NCBI GenBank assembly: GCA_944384525.1
Contig: CALWTR010000014.1
Coordinates: 1-52,354 of the forward strand
From: an uncultured Clostridia bacterium
GTDB taxonomy: Bacteria; Bacillota; Clostridia; Oscillospirales; CAG-272
Reading direction: 5' to 3'
DNA: 52,354 nt
The first letter of the stretch is position 1. Every line of letters begins with the position of its first letter. The position numbers and the translations under genes are program-made. The notes below the pieces were generated by a model that worked only from the letters and a program-made list of their open reading frames with translations, was not told the DNA's origin and made no database searches. This document shows, piece after piece, positions 44,876 to 52,354 of this stretch.

Positions 44876-45928
44876 TTATGCCCCTCCGAGAAGCTCCCTG
44901 CTCTGTATTATCCCTCTCGCTATATCCTCGGATGCATGCTGATTAACGGCTAAACGCTGTCTGCAATACATTCGTTCTCTGAGCTCCGGACTTGATGACA
45001 AGCCGAGCGCGCGCCCCGCCGCGCCGGATGCGCTGAAAACGCAGGCGGCAGCCCCGCTGGCCCTGAAAAATGACGCATACTCACGCCCGATCCCTCCGAC
45101 GCCGAAATACAGAACGATCGGAGTATTTCTAACCATCTCAGCAGTCACCCACGGGCAGTAAGACACAAGTATGAGCACGCCTCCGTAGCGGGATATCGGA
45201 TTTCCTATACCAAGCTCGACAGTCACCCTTCCGTCTCCACGGTATTTTCTCGCCGCAGCCGAGCAAAGCCGTCGGCTGTCCTTGCAAAATATTTTAAGCC
45301 TGTCCTGAGACTGCATTTCCGACAGGAGAGCGTCCGCAATACGGAAACATGCTTTTTTCCCTTCTGTCACCAGCAGATAAAGCGCTCCATCCCTGGGGCG
45401 CATCTCGGTCCGCACCGAGGAACTGACCGTGACCGGTATGCCGTAAGCGCACAAGCGCTCTGCCGGAACTCCGGCCTCAATAAAATCGCGTTTCATGGAG
45501 GAGTGCGGTATGAAATACCTATCAGCTCTCAGCATGTTTATACGCGGATCCACACTGTGATCGACAGATACGAAGTAATGCGCCGGTGCGCGGAGCATAC
45601 CGCGTCTAGCCCTCATATACATAAAAGCGGAAGGGATATCCGCAGTTATAACTACGTCACATACAGCCGACTCCACAAATGAACGGAGATGCCCTGATCC
45701 GGAAAGCCCCGCCGCACCTAGACTTGCGCCTCTGAGGCGCAAACGAAATAGATTCATCATGGATACCGCAAAGGACACTGTTCTCTCTATCGCTTGTCCG
45801 ATACGTGAAGAAAATGCAGAAACGTCAACGGTCGTGCATTGCGACCCGAAAGACCTGAAGCTCTCGGCGAGCGCCTCAGACGCATACCTCCCCTCGGAAT
45901 CCCCGTAACAAAGCACTATAACTCTCAT
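44876..45928 (-). CDS. MGDG-synthase-like glycosyltransferase with a degenerate donor site
   Basis: 350 residues resembling diacylglycerol glucosyltransferases (UgtP/MGDG synthase, GT28 fold). The acceptor-side half is recognisable: ASEALAESFRSFG, YFVSVDHSVDP, RYFIPHSSMKRDFIEAGVPAERLCAYGIPV. In the donor half the usual TKPGG.T.sE loop reads VSYCPWVTAEM and the PGQE segment reads GVGGIGREYA, so sugar-nucleotide binding is doubtful. If active it would glucosylate membrane diacylglycerol. RBS ggaggg. Its neighbours are not lipid genes. Confidence 0.72.
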   Translation of the reverse strand: MRVIVLCYGDSEGRYASEALAESFRSFGSQCTTVDVSAFSSRIGQAIERTVSFAVSMMNLFRLRLRGASLGAAGLSGSGHLRSFVESAVCDVVITADIPSAFMYMRARRGMLRAPAHYFVSVDHSVDPRINMLRADRYFIPHSSMKRDFIEAGVPAERLCAYGIPVTVSSSVRTEMRPRDGALYLLVTEGKKACFRIADALLSEMQSQDRLKIFCKDSRRLCSAAARKYRGDGRVTVELGIGNPISRYGGVLILVSYCPWVTAEMVRNTPIVLYFGVGGIGREYASFFRASGAAACVFSASGAAGRALGLSSSPELRERMYCRQRLAVNQHASEDIARGIIQSRELLGGA

Positions 45929-46021
45929 TTTTCCCTCCGAGTAAATTTTTTATTACAGGTAATTATTGACATATTGCCGAAGCTTATACGCTGAGGAAAG
46001 TTTGATGTTTCTCTTAAAACA

Positions 46022-46064
46022 AAAAAATATGCGGCTCTCGATCGCAAGCCGCATATTTTTATTT
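46022..46064. terminator. Terminator after pncB
   Basis: AAAAATATGCGGCT and AGCCGCATATTTTT arms around CTCGATCGCA, with A- and T-runs on both sides; just past the pncB stop at 46075. Confidence 0.85.
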
Positions 46065-46074
46065 TTTTGTACTT

Positions 46075-47520
46075 TCAGCTTTTGCTCTTTACGCTCTCCG
46101 ACAGAAGTTTATGCTTGGTATCCCAGAGCTTCTGAGAGAGATCGACATAATAACCGTGCGGATTTTCAAATCTCTTGACCTCGTCCCACAAAGTATCTAT
46201 CTGTTTGGCGCAGTAATCCCTGATATCCGAAATAGCAGGAGATTTATATACACACTCGCCGTTTAGGAATATCGGTACAAGGAGCTCTCGTGCGGTATAG
46301 TTGACAAATGTCTTTCTCTTCCAGGTCTGTACCGGATCAAATATCTCAAGCGGTTTTGAAGTATCAAGCTTCTCGTCATAGACGCACATAAGATCCGCTT
46401 CAGCCTTTCCGCTCTCCTTATCATAAAGCCTGTACAGCTTTTTGAAGTGAGGGTTTGTTATCTTCTCAGGATTCTCGGATATTTTTATCTTCGGAATGAT
46501 AACGCCGTTCTCCTCCTTGGCAACGAGCTTATATACCCCGCCGAATACGGGATTGGACTTGGCGGTTATAAGTCTCTCTCCTACTCCGAAAGAGTCTATC
46601 TTTGCTCCCTGAGCTATTATATCTCTTATAATGTTCTCATCGAGAGAGTTGGATACTACGATCTTGCAGTTTTTAAGGCCGGCGTCATCAAGCATTTTCC
46701 TTGCTTTGACGGTCAGATATGTTATATCACCGGAATCTATCCTTATCCCGAAATTGTCTATGCCCTTCGGAACGAGTTCCTCCTTGAATACTCTGATCGC
46801 GTTCGGAACCCCGCTCCTCAGCACGTCGTATGTGTCCACAAGCAAGGTAGATGCATTGGGATAGCAGCGGCAGTATGCGCGGAAAGCCTCATACTCATTG
46901 TCGAACATCTGTACCCAGGAATGCGCCATTGTCCCGGTCGCGGGTATGGCGTAATCCCTGTCGGATATAGTGCAGGCCGTAGCGGAGCATCCGCCGATAT
47001 ACGAGGCTCTCGCTCCGAGTATCGCTCCGTCCGCACCTTGGGCACGGCGCGAACCGAATTCCGCCACCGGGCGTCCCTGAGCGGCGCGAACAACACGGTT
47101 TGCCTTTGTCGCTATAAGCGACTGATGGTTTATAGAGAGGAGTATGAAGGTCTCTACGAACTGTGCCTCCACCGCAGGAGCGCGAACGGTCAGTATCGGC
47201 TCATTCGGGAAGATAGGAGTTCCCTCCGGAACAGCGTAAATATCGCCTGTAAACTTGAAATTTTTAAGATATTTGAGGAAATCCTCAGAAAATATTCCTT
47301 TTCCTCTGAGATATTCTATATCCTCGTCAGTAAATTTCAAAGTCTTGATATAATCTATCACCTGCTCAAGTCCCGCGGCGATAGCAAACCCTCCGCCGTC
47401 CGGAACATTTCTGAAAAACATATCGAAATAAGCTATTTCGTCCGACTTCCCGAGGGTATAATACCCGTTCGCCATGGTGAGCTCATAGAAATCGCAAAGG
47501 AGAGTGTTATTAGGTTTCAT
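46075..47520 (-). CDS. pncB: Nicotinate phosphoribosyltransferase
   Basis: Salvages nicotinate with PRPP to nicotinate mononucleotide for NAD synthesis. 481 residues. Markers: LLCDFYELTMANGYY, FFRNVPDGGGFAIAAGLEQ, EFGSRRAQGADGA, PATGTMAHSWVQMF (phosphorylated His), RIDSGD, FGVGERLIT and GGVYKLVA. The 130-bp leader is purine-rich on the - strand, and no known riboswitch consensus was recognised there. Confidence 0.97.
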   Translation of the reverse strand: MKPNNTLLCDFYELTMANGYYTLGKSDEIAYFDMFFRNVPDGGGFAIAAGLEQVIDYIKTLKFTDEDIEYLRGKGIFSEDFLKYLKNFKFTGDIYAVPEGTPIFPNEPILTVRAPAVEAQFVETFILLSINHQSLIATKANRVVRAAQGRPVAEFGSRRAQGADGAILGARASYIGGCSATACTISDRDYAIPATGTMAHSWVQMFDNEYEAFRAYCRCYPNASTLLVDTYDVLRSGVPNAIRVFKEELVPKGIDNFGIRIDSGDITYLTVKARKMLDDAGLKNCKIVVSNSLDENIIRDIIAQGAKIDSFGVGERLITAKSNPVFGGVYKLVAKEENGVIIPKIKISENPEKITNPHFKKLYRLYDKESGKAEADLMCVYDEKLDTSKPLEIFDPVQTWKRKTFVNYTARELLVPIFLNGECVYKSPAISDIRDYCAKQIDTLWDEVKRFENPHGYYVDLSQKLWDTKHKLLSESVKSKS

Positions 47521-47654
47521 ATTATTCCCTTTCTTTTGATCTTACCGCCTGCTGCAGTCCGTCTGAGATTGCGGCTTCTGAGGCTTTTGACCCCAGCTTC
47601 CGCCAACTCAATTAAAAGCTGTCCTTGTTTTTTACCTGAAATGAATAGTTTTAT

Positions 47655-48695
47655 TTACATTTCAAGCAACAGATCATTTTCCTTTATCCATTTGAGCTTT
47701 CTCATTATTTCGCAGAACAACATCGAGAGAACTGCGGGAAGTATTATGCATACTACCGCTATCCCTGTCAGTTCAAACCATCCGTAGCCCATATCGGTGA
47801 TTATTCCGATAGGACCGACCAGCCCGCAAGTACCCATGCCTGCGGAAACTCCGGAGCATCTGAGCTTGAATACGCAGGTAGCGATAGGCCCGGTAATTGC
47901 CGATGCGAGCGTGGGAGGTATCCATATCAGCGGATTTTTGATTATATTTCCCATTTGGAGCATCGAGGTACCCAGTCCCTGTGCGACTATTCCGCCCCAC
48001 CTGTTCTCACGGAATGACATTACCGCAAATCCGATCATCTGCGCACAGCAGCCTGCCGTCGCAGCCCCTCCTGCCAGACCGGTTATACCTATCATCGCGC
48101 ATATCGCCGCAGAGCTTATCGGCAGGGTAAGTATTATGCCCATCACGACGGATATAACTATGCCCATAAAGAACGGGAGCATCTCTGTCGCACTGTTTAT
48201 AAATTCTCCGAGCCAATACATTATATAAGCGATGCCGGGGCAGATAAGCTGCGCCAGGAGAACGCCGGAGCCGATCGTGACGATCGGAGTCACAAGAATA
48301 TCTATCTTGGTCTCCTTTGAGACGAGCTTTCCGAGCTCCGCCGCTATAAGAACGCAGATATACGATCCGGCCGGACCGGCTGTTATACCCATATCCGCAA
48401 TCCCGAGGCTGTATGATGCAAGGCCTACGGCGCCGCATGAAAAGAGCACGAGAGCGGGCGCCTTAAGAGCATACGCCACAGCTATGCCTATGACCGCCCC
48501 GGTAGCCGCCTGTGAATAGTTTTTTATTATTGAAAGGCTCTCCCATTCGATATACTGATAAAGAGTACCGAATATCGTACCTATAAGTAACGATGCGAAG
48601 AGCCCCAGTGCCATCATCCCCATTGCGTCAACAAAATAAAGCTTTGCCGACCACACTACGTTTTTCCTTATGAAAAAATCTTTTACCCTGCTCAA
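47655..48695 (-). CDS. PTS EIIC_2-type membrane permease
   Basis: 346 residues with about 9-10 hydrophobic segments, matching the PTS_EIIC_2 family (FVDAMGMMALGLFASLLIGTI at the N terminus, GPAGSYICVLIAAELGKLVSKETKIDIL, ITGLAGGAATAGCCAQMIGFAVMS, NPLIWIPPTLASAI.GPI). No EIIA, EIIB or HPr gene is nearby, and proteins of this family are often solitary, so the substrate and even phosphotransfer coupling are uncertain. Confidence 0.85.
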   Translation of the reverse strand: MSRVKDFFIRKNVVWSAKLYFVDAMGMMALGLFASLLIGTIFGTLYQYIEWESLSIIKNYSQAATGAVIGIAVAYALKAPALVLFSCGAVGLASYSLGIADMGITAGPAGSYICVLIAAELGKLVSKETKIDILVTPIVTIGSGVLLAQLICPGIAYIMYWLGEFINSATEMLPFFMGIVISVVMGIILTLPISSAAICAMIGITGLAGGAATAGCCAQMIGFAVMSFRENRWGGIVAQGLGTSMLQMGNIIKNPLIWIPPTLASAITGPIATCVFKLRCSGVSAGMGTCGLVGPIGIITDMGYGWFELTGIAVVCIILPAVLSMLFCEIMRKLKWIKENDLLLEM

Positions 48696-48753
48696 TTTCC
48701 GTCTCCTTCACCTTAAAAAACCGTCGTTACCGCTTAAAATAAAACGTTGCCTT

Positions 48754-48782
48754 ATTATATCACGGTAACATGGGTTTTTCAA
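48754..48782 (-). promoter_or_regulatory. Promoter of the EIIC_2 permease
   Basis: On the - strand TTGAAA (48777-48782), a 17-nt spacer and TATAAT (48754-48759). Confidence 0.85.
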
Positions 48783-48899
48783 GATGCGGGTTTGTAGATA
48801 TTTTCAAACAAAAAAAACTATTTTTACAAAATATTGCAACACTTATGGCACGGGGAGATTTTTAAATCTATATTTTTTTATCAAATGCCCTCATCCGGC

Positions 48900-51140
48900 T
48901 CAGATATCACGCACGCTGAACTCGGTAATTTTGTGATCCTTCCATGCTATATCGACGATCTTACCGCCCCTTGCACGAAGGCCTCTGACATACCCGTCCT
49001 TCCATGCGGACGGCAGAGCCGGCAGAGGCACCACCTTATCCCCGTCGGACTGAAGGAGCATCTCGCAGACTGCAGACATATATCCGAAATTGCTGTCTAT
49101 CTGGAACGGAGGATAAGAGGAAAACAGGTTTGGCAGAGTTCCGTCTTTTGTCACACCGGAGGGCTTGACTGCTGGAGCGAGCTGCATATTCAGCAGCTTA
49201 AGCGCCCTGTCTCCGTCTCCCAGACGGGCGCGCAGGCACGCCTTCCACCCGATCGACCAGCCGGGGCCTGCGTCGCCGCGGCCTTCCAACGTCTTCCTTG
49301 CCGCCTCTCTGTATTCCGGAGTTTTATCGGTTATCTCACGCGCCGGATACAGCGAATAAAGATGAGACATATGCCTGTGACCGGGTTCGCGTTCTCTGAT
49401 CTCGGCTCCGCCGGTATACCATTCTTCTATCCTGCCGTCATCTGCTATCCTGAGCGGCATGAGTCTCCCGATGACCTCCCTTATACGATCGCAGACGGGG
49501 TCGCTGATCCCGAGCTCGGACTCCGCAGAGAGACAGTTGGAAAACAGTTCGCGTATTATCGCCATCGTCATGGTAGTTGTTTTGGCAACAGCACAAGTAG
49601 TATCCCCTATAACGTAGTCGTTCTCCGGAGATGTCGACGGCGCCATTATCAGATATCCGTCGCACTCAACGAGCATATCAAGATAAAATTCCGAGGCTGA
49701 CCGCATAAGCGGGAATGCAGTATCGCGAAGATAGCCCTTGTCGAGCGTATATTCGTATTTGTCATACAAATGATGGCAAAGCCATCCGCCCGCCATCGGC
49801 CAGAAGGACCAGCGCGCATTGCCCCACGTTGTCGCGGTGTGGCCCCATATATCCGTGTTATGGTGACAGACAAAGCCGCCTGCACCATACATTTCGCGCG
49901 CAGTCTTTTTGCCCTTATCGCTTATATCCGTGATAAGACGGTCGAGCGGCTCTGTCAACTCCGCAAGATTTACCGTCAGGGTAGAATAATAGTTCATTTC
50001 TGTATTTATATTGACCGTAAAATTCGAGGACCAGGGCGGATTCACGAGCGAATTCCAGATCCCCTGCAGATTCATTGCGAGCGTCCCCTCGCGGCTTGCC
50101 GATATCGTAAGATATCTGCCGAAGTTGAAAAGCAGAGCATACAGACCGTTGTCAGCGCACCCCTCTCCGCCGGCAAATTCCTCAAGGCGCCTGTCCGTAG
50201 GCACATCGGCGCGTCCGTCTTCTCCGACAGAAAGCGTCACGCGGTCATAATAGCTTCGATGATCGCGTATATGCCTCTCGAGAGCCTCATCATACTTCAC
50301 GGAGCACGCATCTCTCAGAGTCTCTGCGGTTATCGCCGAGTCATCCTTGCCTTCTTTCACCGGGTCTTTATATATCCCGTTGAACGATGTCTCGCATACA
50401 AGTCGGATCTCCGTACAGCATGAACCGGAAACGCTCAGCGTTCCGTCCTTGCCTGCCGCGCATTTACCGTCCGTCTTTATGCATACTCGCACGGAAAAGA
50501 ACATTCCCTTGTCTCCGTGCACTCCTATATCAAAGGAGGATCTGTCAGTCTGAATGACCGATCTGGCGGGGGCGTTACCGCGCATATGTATCATTGAGTT
50601 CTCTGATGCCGGATATGAATGCTCGTACGGGGATCCGAGGGAGACTGTAAACGAGACGGGAGAATCCGTTTTTATCCTGCAGAACAGGCATTTATCCGGA
50701 TTTGACAGGAAGTATTCCTGGCTGAATCTCACACCGTCCCTTATATATTCCGCCTCAGCAACGCTGTCCTTCATTGACAGGGCGCGTCTGTAATCCTCAG
50801 GGACGCCGCCATCGCCGAAATCTATACGCATTTCTCCGACAGGCAGGTACGACGCAGTATCAGCCGCGGCAAAATCCCGCTCTATAAGATCCTGCGCCTC
50901 TCTGAAATGGCCCCCGAGCGCAAGCCGACGCGCCTCAAAAAAAGCCTCTTTGTTCTTGCCATTGAGGCCGTCTCCAGGAAGTCCGCTCCACATTTCATCG
51001 TTATTCAGCCCGACGACAGCTACATCTGTTCCGCAGTATACCATTGCTCCGATCCTTCCGTTTCCGAGCGGGACCGCATCCTCAAACCTTATCGCGGGAG
51101 TCTTATACCAAAGTGTATCGCTCTCGGTGAATCTTCTCAT
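48900..51140 (-). CDS. Family GH95 alpha-L-fucosidase-like glycosidase
   Basis: 746 residues. N-terminal beta-sandwich (opening LWYKTPA..FEDAVPLGNGRIGAMVYCG), then an (alpha/alpha)6 barrel. Candidate catalytic residues by family motif: N377 and N379 in NINTEMNYY, E506 in STSPENDY, D682 in QIDSNFG. There is no signal peptide, so fucosylated glycans (host mucin or milk-type, or plant xyloglucan) would be cut after uptake. RBS aggagg. The 2'-fucosyl inverting mechanism is known for the family; specificity here is untested. Confidence 0.93.
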   Translation of the reverse strand: MRRFTESDTLWYKTPAIRFEDAVPLGNGRIGAMVYCGTDVAVVGLNNDEMWSGLPGDGLNGKNKEAFFEARRLALGGHFREAQDLIERDFAAADTASYLPVGEMRIDFGDGGVPEDYRRALSMKDSVAEAEYIRDGVRFSQEYFLSNPDKCLFCRIKTDSPVSFTVSLGSPYEHSYPASENSMIHMRGNAPARSVIQTDRSSFDIGVHGDKGMFFSVRVCIKTDGKCAAGKDGTLSVSGSCCTEIRLVCETSFNGIYKDPVKEGKDDSAITAETLRDACSVKYDEALERHIRDHRSYYDRVTLSVGEDGRADVPTDRRLEEFAGGEGCADNGLYALLFNFGRYLTISASREGTLAMNLQGIWNSLVNPPWSSNFTVNINTEMNYYSTLTVNLAELTEPLDRLITDISDKGKKTAREMYGAGGFVCHHNTDIWGHTATTWGNARWSFWPMAGGWLCHHLYDKYEYTLDKGYLRDTAFPLMRSASEFYLDMLVECDGYLIMAPSTSPENDYVIGDTTCAVAKTTTMTMAIIRELFSNCLSAESELGISDPVCDRIREVIGRLMPLRIADDGRIEEWYTGGAEIREREPGHRHMSHLYSLYPAREITDKTPEYREAARKTLEGRGDAGPGWSIGWKACLRARLGDGDRALKLLNMQLAPAVKPSGVTKDGTLPNLFSSYPPFQIDSNFGYMSAVCEMLLQSDGDKVVPLPALPSAWKDGYVRGLRARGGKIVDIAWKDHKITEFSVRDI

Positions 51141-51171
51141 GCCTTCCTCCTGAAAAACACTTAATTTTTAA

Positions 51172-51234
51172 GGTCTTATTGATTTATTTCCATGGTCTTA
51201 TTGCTTTGATATTATTGCTTATCTTGGTCTTGCT
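51172..51234. repeat. Degenerate repeats in the ruvX-GH95 spacer
   Basis: GGTCTTATTG at 51172 and 51194, and GGTCTTGCTCTTATT at 51226, within an otherwise T-rich 150-bp spacer. Confidence 0.6.
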
Positions 51235-51290
51235 CTTATTATTTTTAGTCTATCGATTATTTCCGGGGACCGGTATTTTTCTCTGAAATT

Positions 51291-51731
51291 TTATATTTTT
51301 TTGTTGTTTCTCTCTTTGTCTATATAGCTTTGAAGTATTATTTCAGCGCTCAGAGCATCAACGGTATTTTTTCGTTTTTTCCCGTACGTTTCGGTACTTC
51401 CTAGATACCTGTACGCCTCCATAGTTGTCATGCGTTCGTCGCAGGTATCGACCGGAATATCTGTTTCCGATCTGAGTATCTCCAGAAAAGCGCGCACTAC
51501 CTCCGCGCGCGAACCCTCGCTACCGTCCATGTTTTTCGGAAGTCCGACGATTATTCTGACACAGCCGCGCATCTCAGCCTCTTTTGCAACGCGGAGCGCC
51601 GTGTTTCTCATACCGCCCTCCTTTACCGTACCTATGCCGCTCGCTATGCTCCCGGATACGTCGCATTCCGCAAGCCCGGTACGCACATCACCGTAATCTA
51701 CGGCAAGATATTTTCCGTGTGATATATCCAT
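51291..51731 (-). CDS. yqgF: Putative pre-16S rRNA nuclease, YqgF/RuvX family
   Basis: 146 residues, RNase H-fold. Markers: LAVDYGDVRTGLAECD, IIVGLPKNMDGSEG, DERMTT.EA and VDALSAEIILQSYID. It matures the 16S 5' end in bacteria where it was tested. The preferred start could be the ATG at 51731 or one shortly inside; the family often begins near MRxLAVDYG, so MDISHGKYLAVDYG is acceptable. Confidence 0.95.
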   Translation of the reverse strand: MDISHGKYLAVDYGDVRTGLAECDVSGSIASGIGTVKEGGMRNTALRVAKEAEMRGCVRIIVGLPKNMDGSEGSRAEVVRAFLEILRSETDIPVDTCDERMTTMEAYRYLGSTETYGKKRKNTVDALSAEIILQSYIDKERNNKKI

Positions 51732-51798
51732 ATTCCCTCCGATGATCGGACCCCGCGCCTATCAAACTGTATCAGCGGCGGCGCGGCAATACACTTCA

Positions 51799-51827
51799 AT
51801 TATATATTACCCGTAATATAAAATCAA
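51799..51827 (-). promoter_or_regulatory. Promoter of yqgF with a spacer dyad
   Basis: On the - strand TTGATT (51822-51827), a 17-nt spacer and TATAAT (51799-51804). The spacer carries the perfect dyad ATATTAC-GG-GTAATAT. Confidence 0.82.
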
Positions 51828-51849
51828 GGATATGATGACAAAAATACAG

Positions 51850-51882
51850 AAAAAACGGCGGAGCCTCCAGAGTGCTCCGCCG
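51850..51882 (-). terminator. Terminator of the 55-residue protein gene
   Basis: CGGCGGAGC (51856-51864) pairs with GCTCCGCCG (51874-51882); on the - strand a six-T run follows, 17 nt past the stop. Confidence 0.85.
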
Positions 51883-51898
51883 CAGTATTCTTCATCAA

Positions 51899-52066
51899 TT
51901 ATTTTGCATCCTTAAGCTCGCGCATATGTGCCGATCTGCTTTTGGGAAGGCTGAAATGTATAAATGCCTCAGGCTCGGTAAACGACCTGCTCACCGCCTC
52001 GGAATGGCTTATAAAAAGGCTGTCCTCACATACTTTGATAAATTTTTCATAATAAAAACCGAACAT
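51899..52066 (-). CDS. 55-residue protein of unknown function
   Basis: Small frame from the ATG at 52064-52066 to the TAA at 51899-51901, with a strong RBS (cggaggaaac) and a terminator right after the stop. The protein begins MFGFYYEKFIK, ends REL.DAK, and has no membrane helix or signal. The start, RBS and terminator together make it a credible gene; no family recognised. Upstream lies a cluster of TTGTCC/GGACAA half-sites (52145-52216). Confidence 0.7.
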   Translation of the reverse strand: MFGFYYEKFIKVCEDSLFISHSEAVSRSFTEPEAFIHFSLPKSRSAHMRELKDAK

Positions 52067-52144
52067 ATTGTTTCCTCCGTTATGTTATTACACTTCAAAC
52101 CGATCCGGGGTTTTTCCCCTTACAGCTATATTATATTTCGGAGG

Positions 52145-52216
52145 TTGTCCGATAATTCGCACTTTGTCCCATCTTAGGACAAAATATCATCCGGAGGAAA
52201 ATATTTTTTTAGGACA
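52145..52216. promoter_or_regulatory. Cluster of TTGTCC/GGACAA half-sites
   Basis: TTGTCC (52145-52150), the inverted pair TTTGTCC-N7-GGACAAA (52163-52183) and AGGACA (52211-52216), all upstream of the 55-residue gene. A candidate operator region for an unknown regulator. Confidence 0.5.
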
Positions 52217-52318
52217 CGATTGCGTGCAGTGAATTGTCAATAGAAGTGCAACACTTTTAAGAAAGATTTTGCAATTCTAAGTTAAAAGAATCCTGAGCAG
52301 AAATATAATTTAAGCATT

Positions 52319-52354
52319 TGCGGGGTCTGTTGTTAATTAACGACAGATTCCGCA
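52319..52354 (+). repeat. 36-nt hairpin at the window end
   Basis: Near-perfect palindrome centred on GTTAATTAAC. Its three imperfect pairs are all G-T on the + strand, so they would be G-U pairs in + strand RNA but A-C mismatches in - strand RNA. It reaches the last base of the window. Confidence 0.65.

Noticed and set aside
47521-47654. Riboswitch in the pncB leader
   Set aside because: Purine-rich and partly foldable, but no match to an aptamer core I know.
46447-47787. 446-codon + strand frame
   Set aside because: Antisense to pncB; contains no recognisable domain.

Overview
The window looks like a chromosomal piece of an uncultured Bacillota, most likely class Clostridia and probably host-gut associated. 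This rests on gene content rather than a computed tree: a complete Firmicutes-type his operon with short HisG plus HisZ, a YerC/TrpR-like domain, a Noc-type ParB next to rsmG, rpsO-pnp, AddB, DUF5685, an EIIC_2 permease and GH95/GH16 glycosidases. Spacers are AT-rich, sigma-A type promoters with 17-nt spacers are easy to read, and AUA is a common Ile codon. I see no tRNA, rRNA, CRISPR array, transposase or phage gene.

Layout. Positions 1-11074 are mostly + strand: the 3' part of murD (cut by the window edge), three consecutive M42-type peptidase genes, a PLP enzyme of the methionine gamma-lyase/aluminium-resistance family, a 13-bp tandem array, a duplicated-domain lipoprotein, cysteine desulfurase, rlmH, a DUF3006-like small protein, a MATE exporter and a GNAT acetyltransferase. 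Positions 11213-30748 are all - strand: a four-helix membrane protein, a GH16 lipoprotein, the nine-gene operon hisZ-G-D-C-B-H-A-F-IE, a 1.2-kb gene-free AT-rich spacer, pnp, rpsO, a coiled-coil membrane protein, pgsA, rimO and a membrane protein/J-domain/DUF5685 cluster. Positions 31108-36569 hold a small membrane protein, tpiA and pgk (-), rsmG (+), a lipid kinase (-) and a Noc-like ParB (+). Positions 36632-52066 hold an acidic repeat protein (-), a KDPG aldolase-VOC fusion (-), an orphan regulator plus addB (+), and a - strand series: lipoprotein, MGDG-synthase-like glycosyltransferase, nicotinate phosphoribosyltransferase, EIIC_2 permease, GH95 fucosidase, yqgF/ruvX and a 55-residue small protein.

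How it fits together. The his operon encodes PRPP-to-histidinol-to-histidine synthesis. Its first gene fuses a YerC-type (TrpR-like) DNA-binding domain to HisZ, the histidine-sensing partner of HisG, so one polypeptide could both tune HisG and bind DNA. The Noc-like protein at 35646 has a matching 14-bp Noc-binding site inside a perfect 30-bp palindrome at 31321-31350. The third M42 paralogue has lost most metal ligands and looks like a non-catalytic partner of the two intact ones. DUF5685 shows paired Asp-rich motifs like head-to-head prenyl synthases and is tightly coupled to a J-domain protein with a Cys-rich tail. Several spacers carry degenerate short tandem repeats, each with its own sequence. 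Both window ends carry inverted repeats; the 16-bp one at position 1 may be an assembly artefact.
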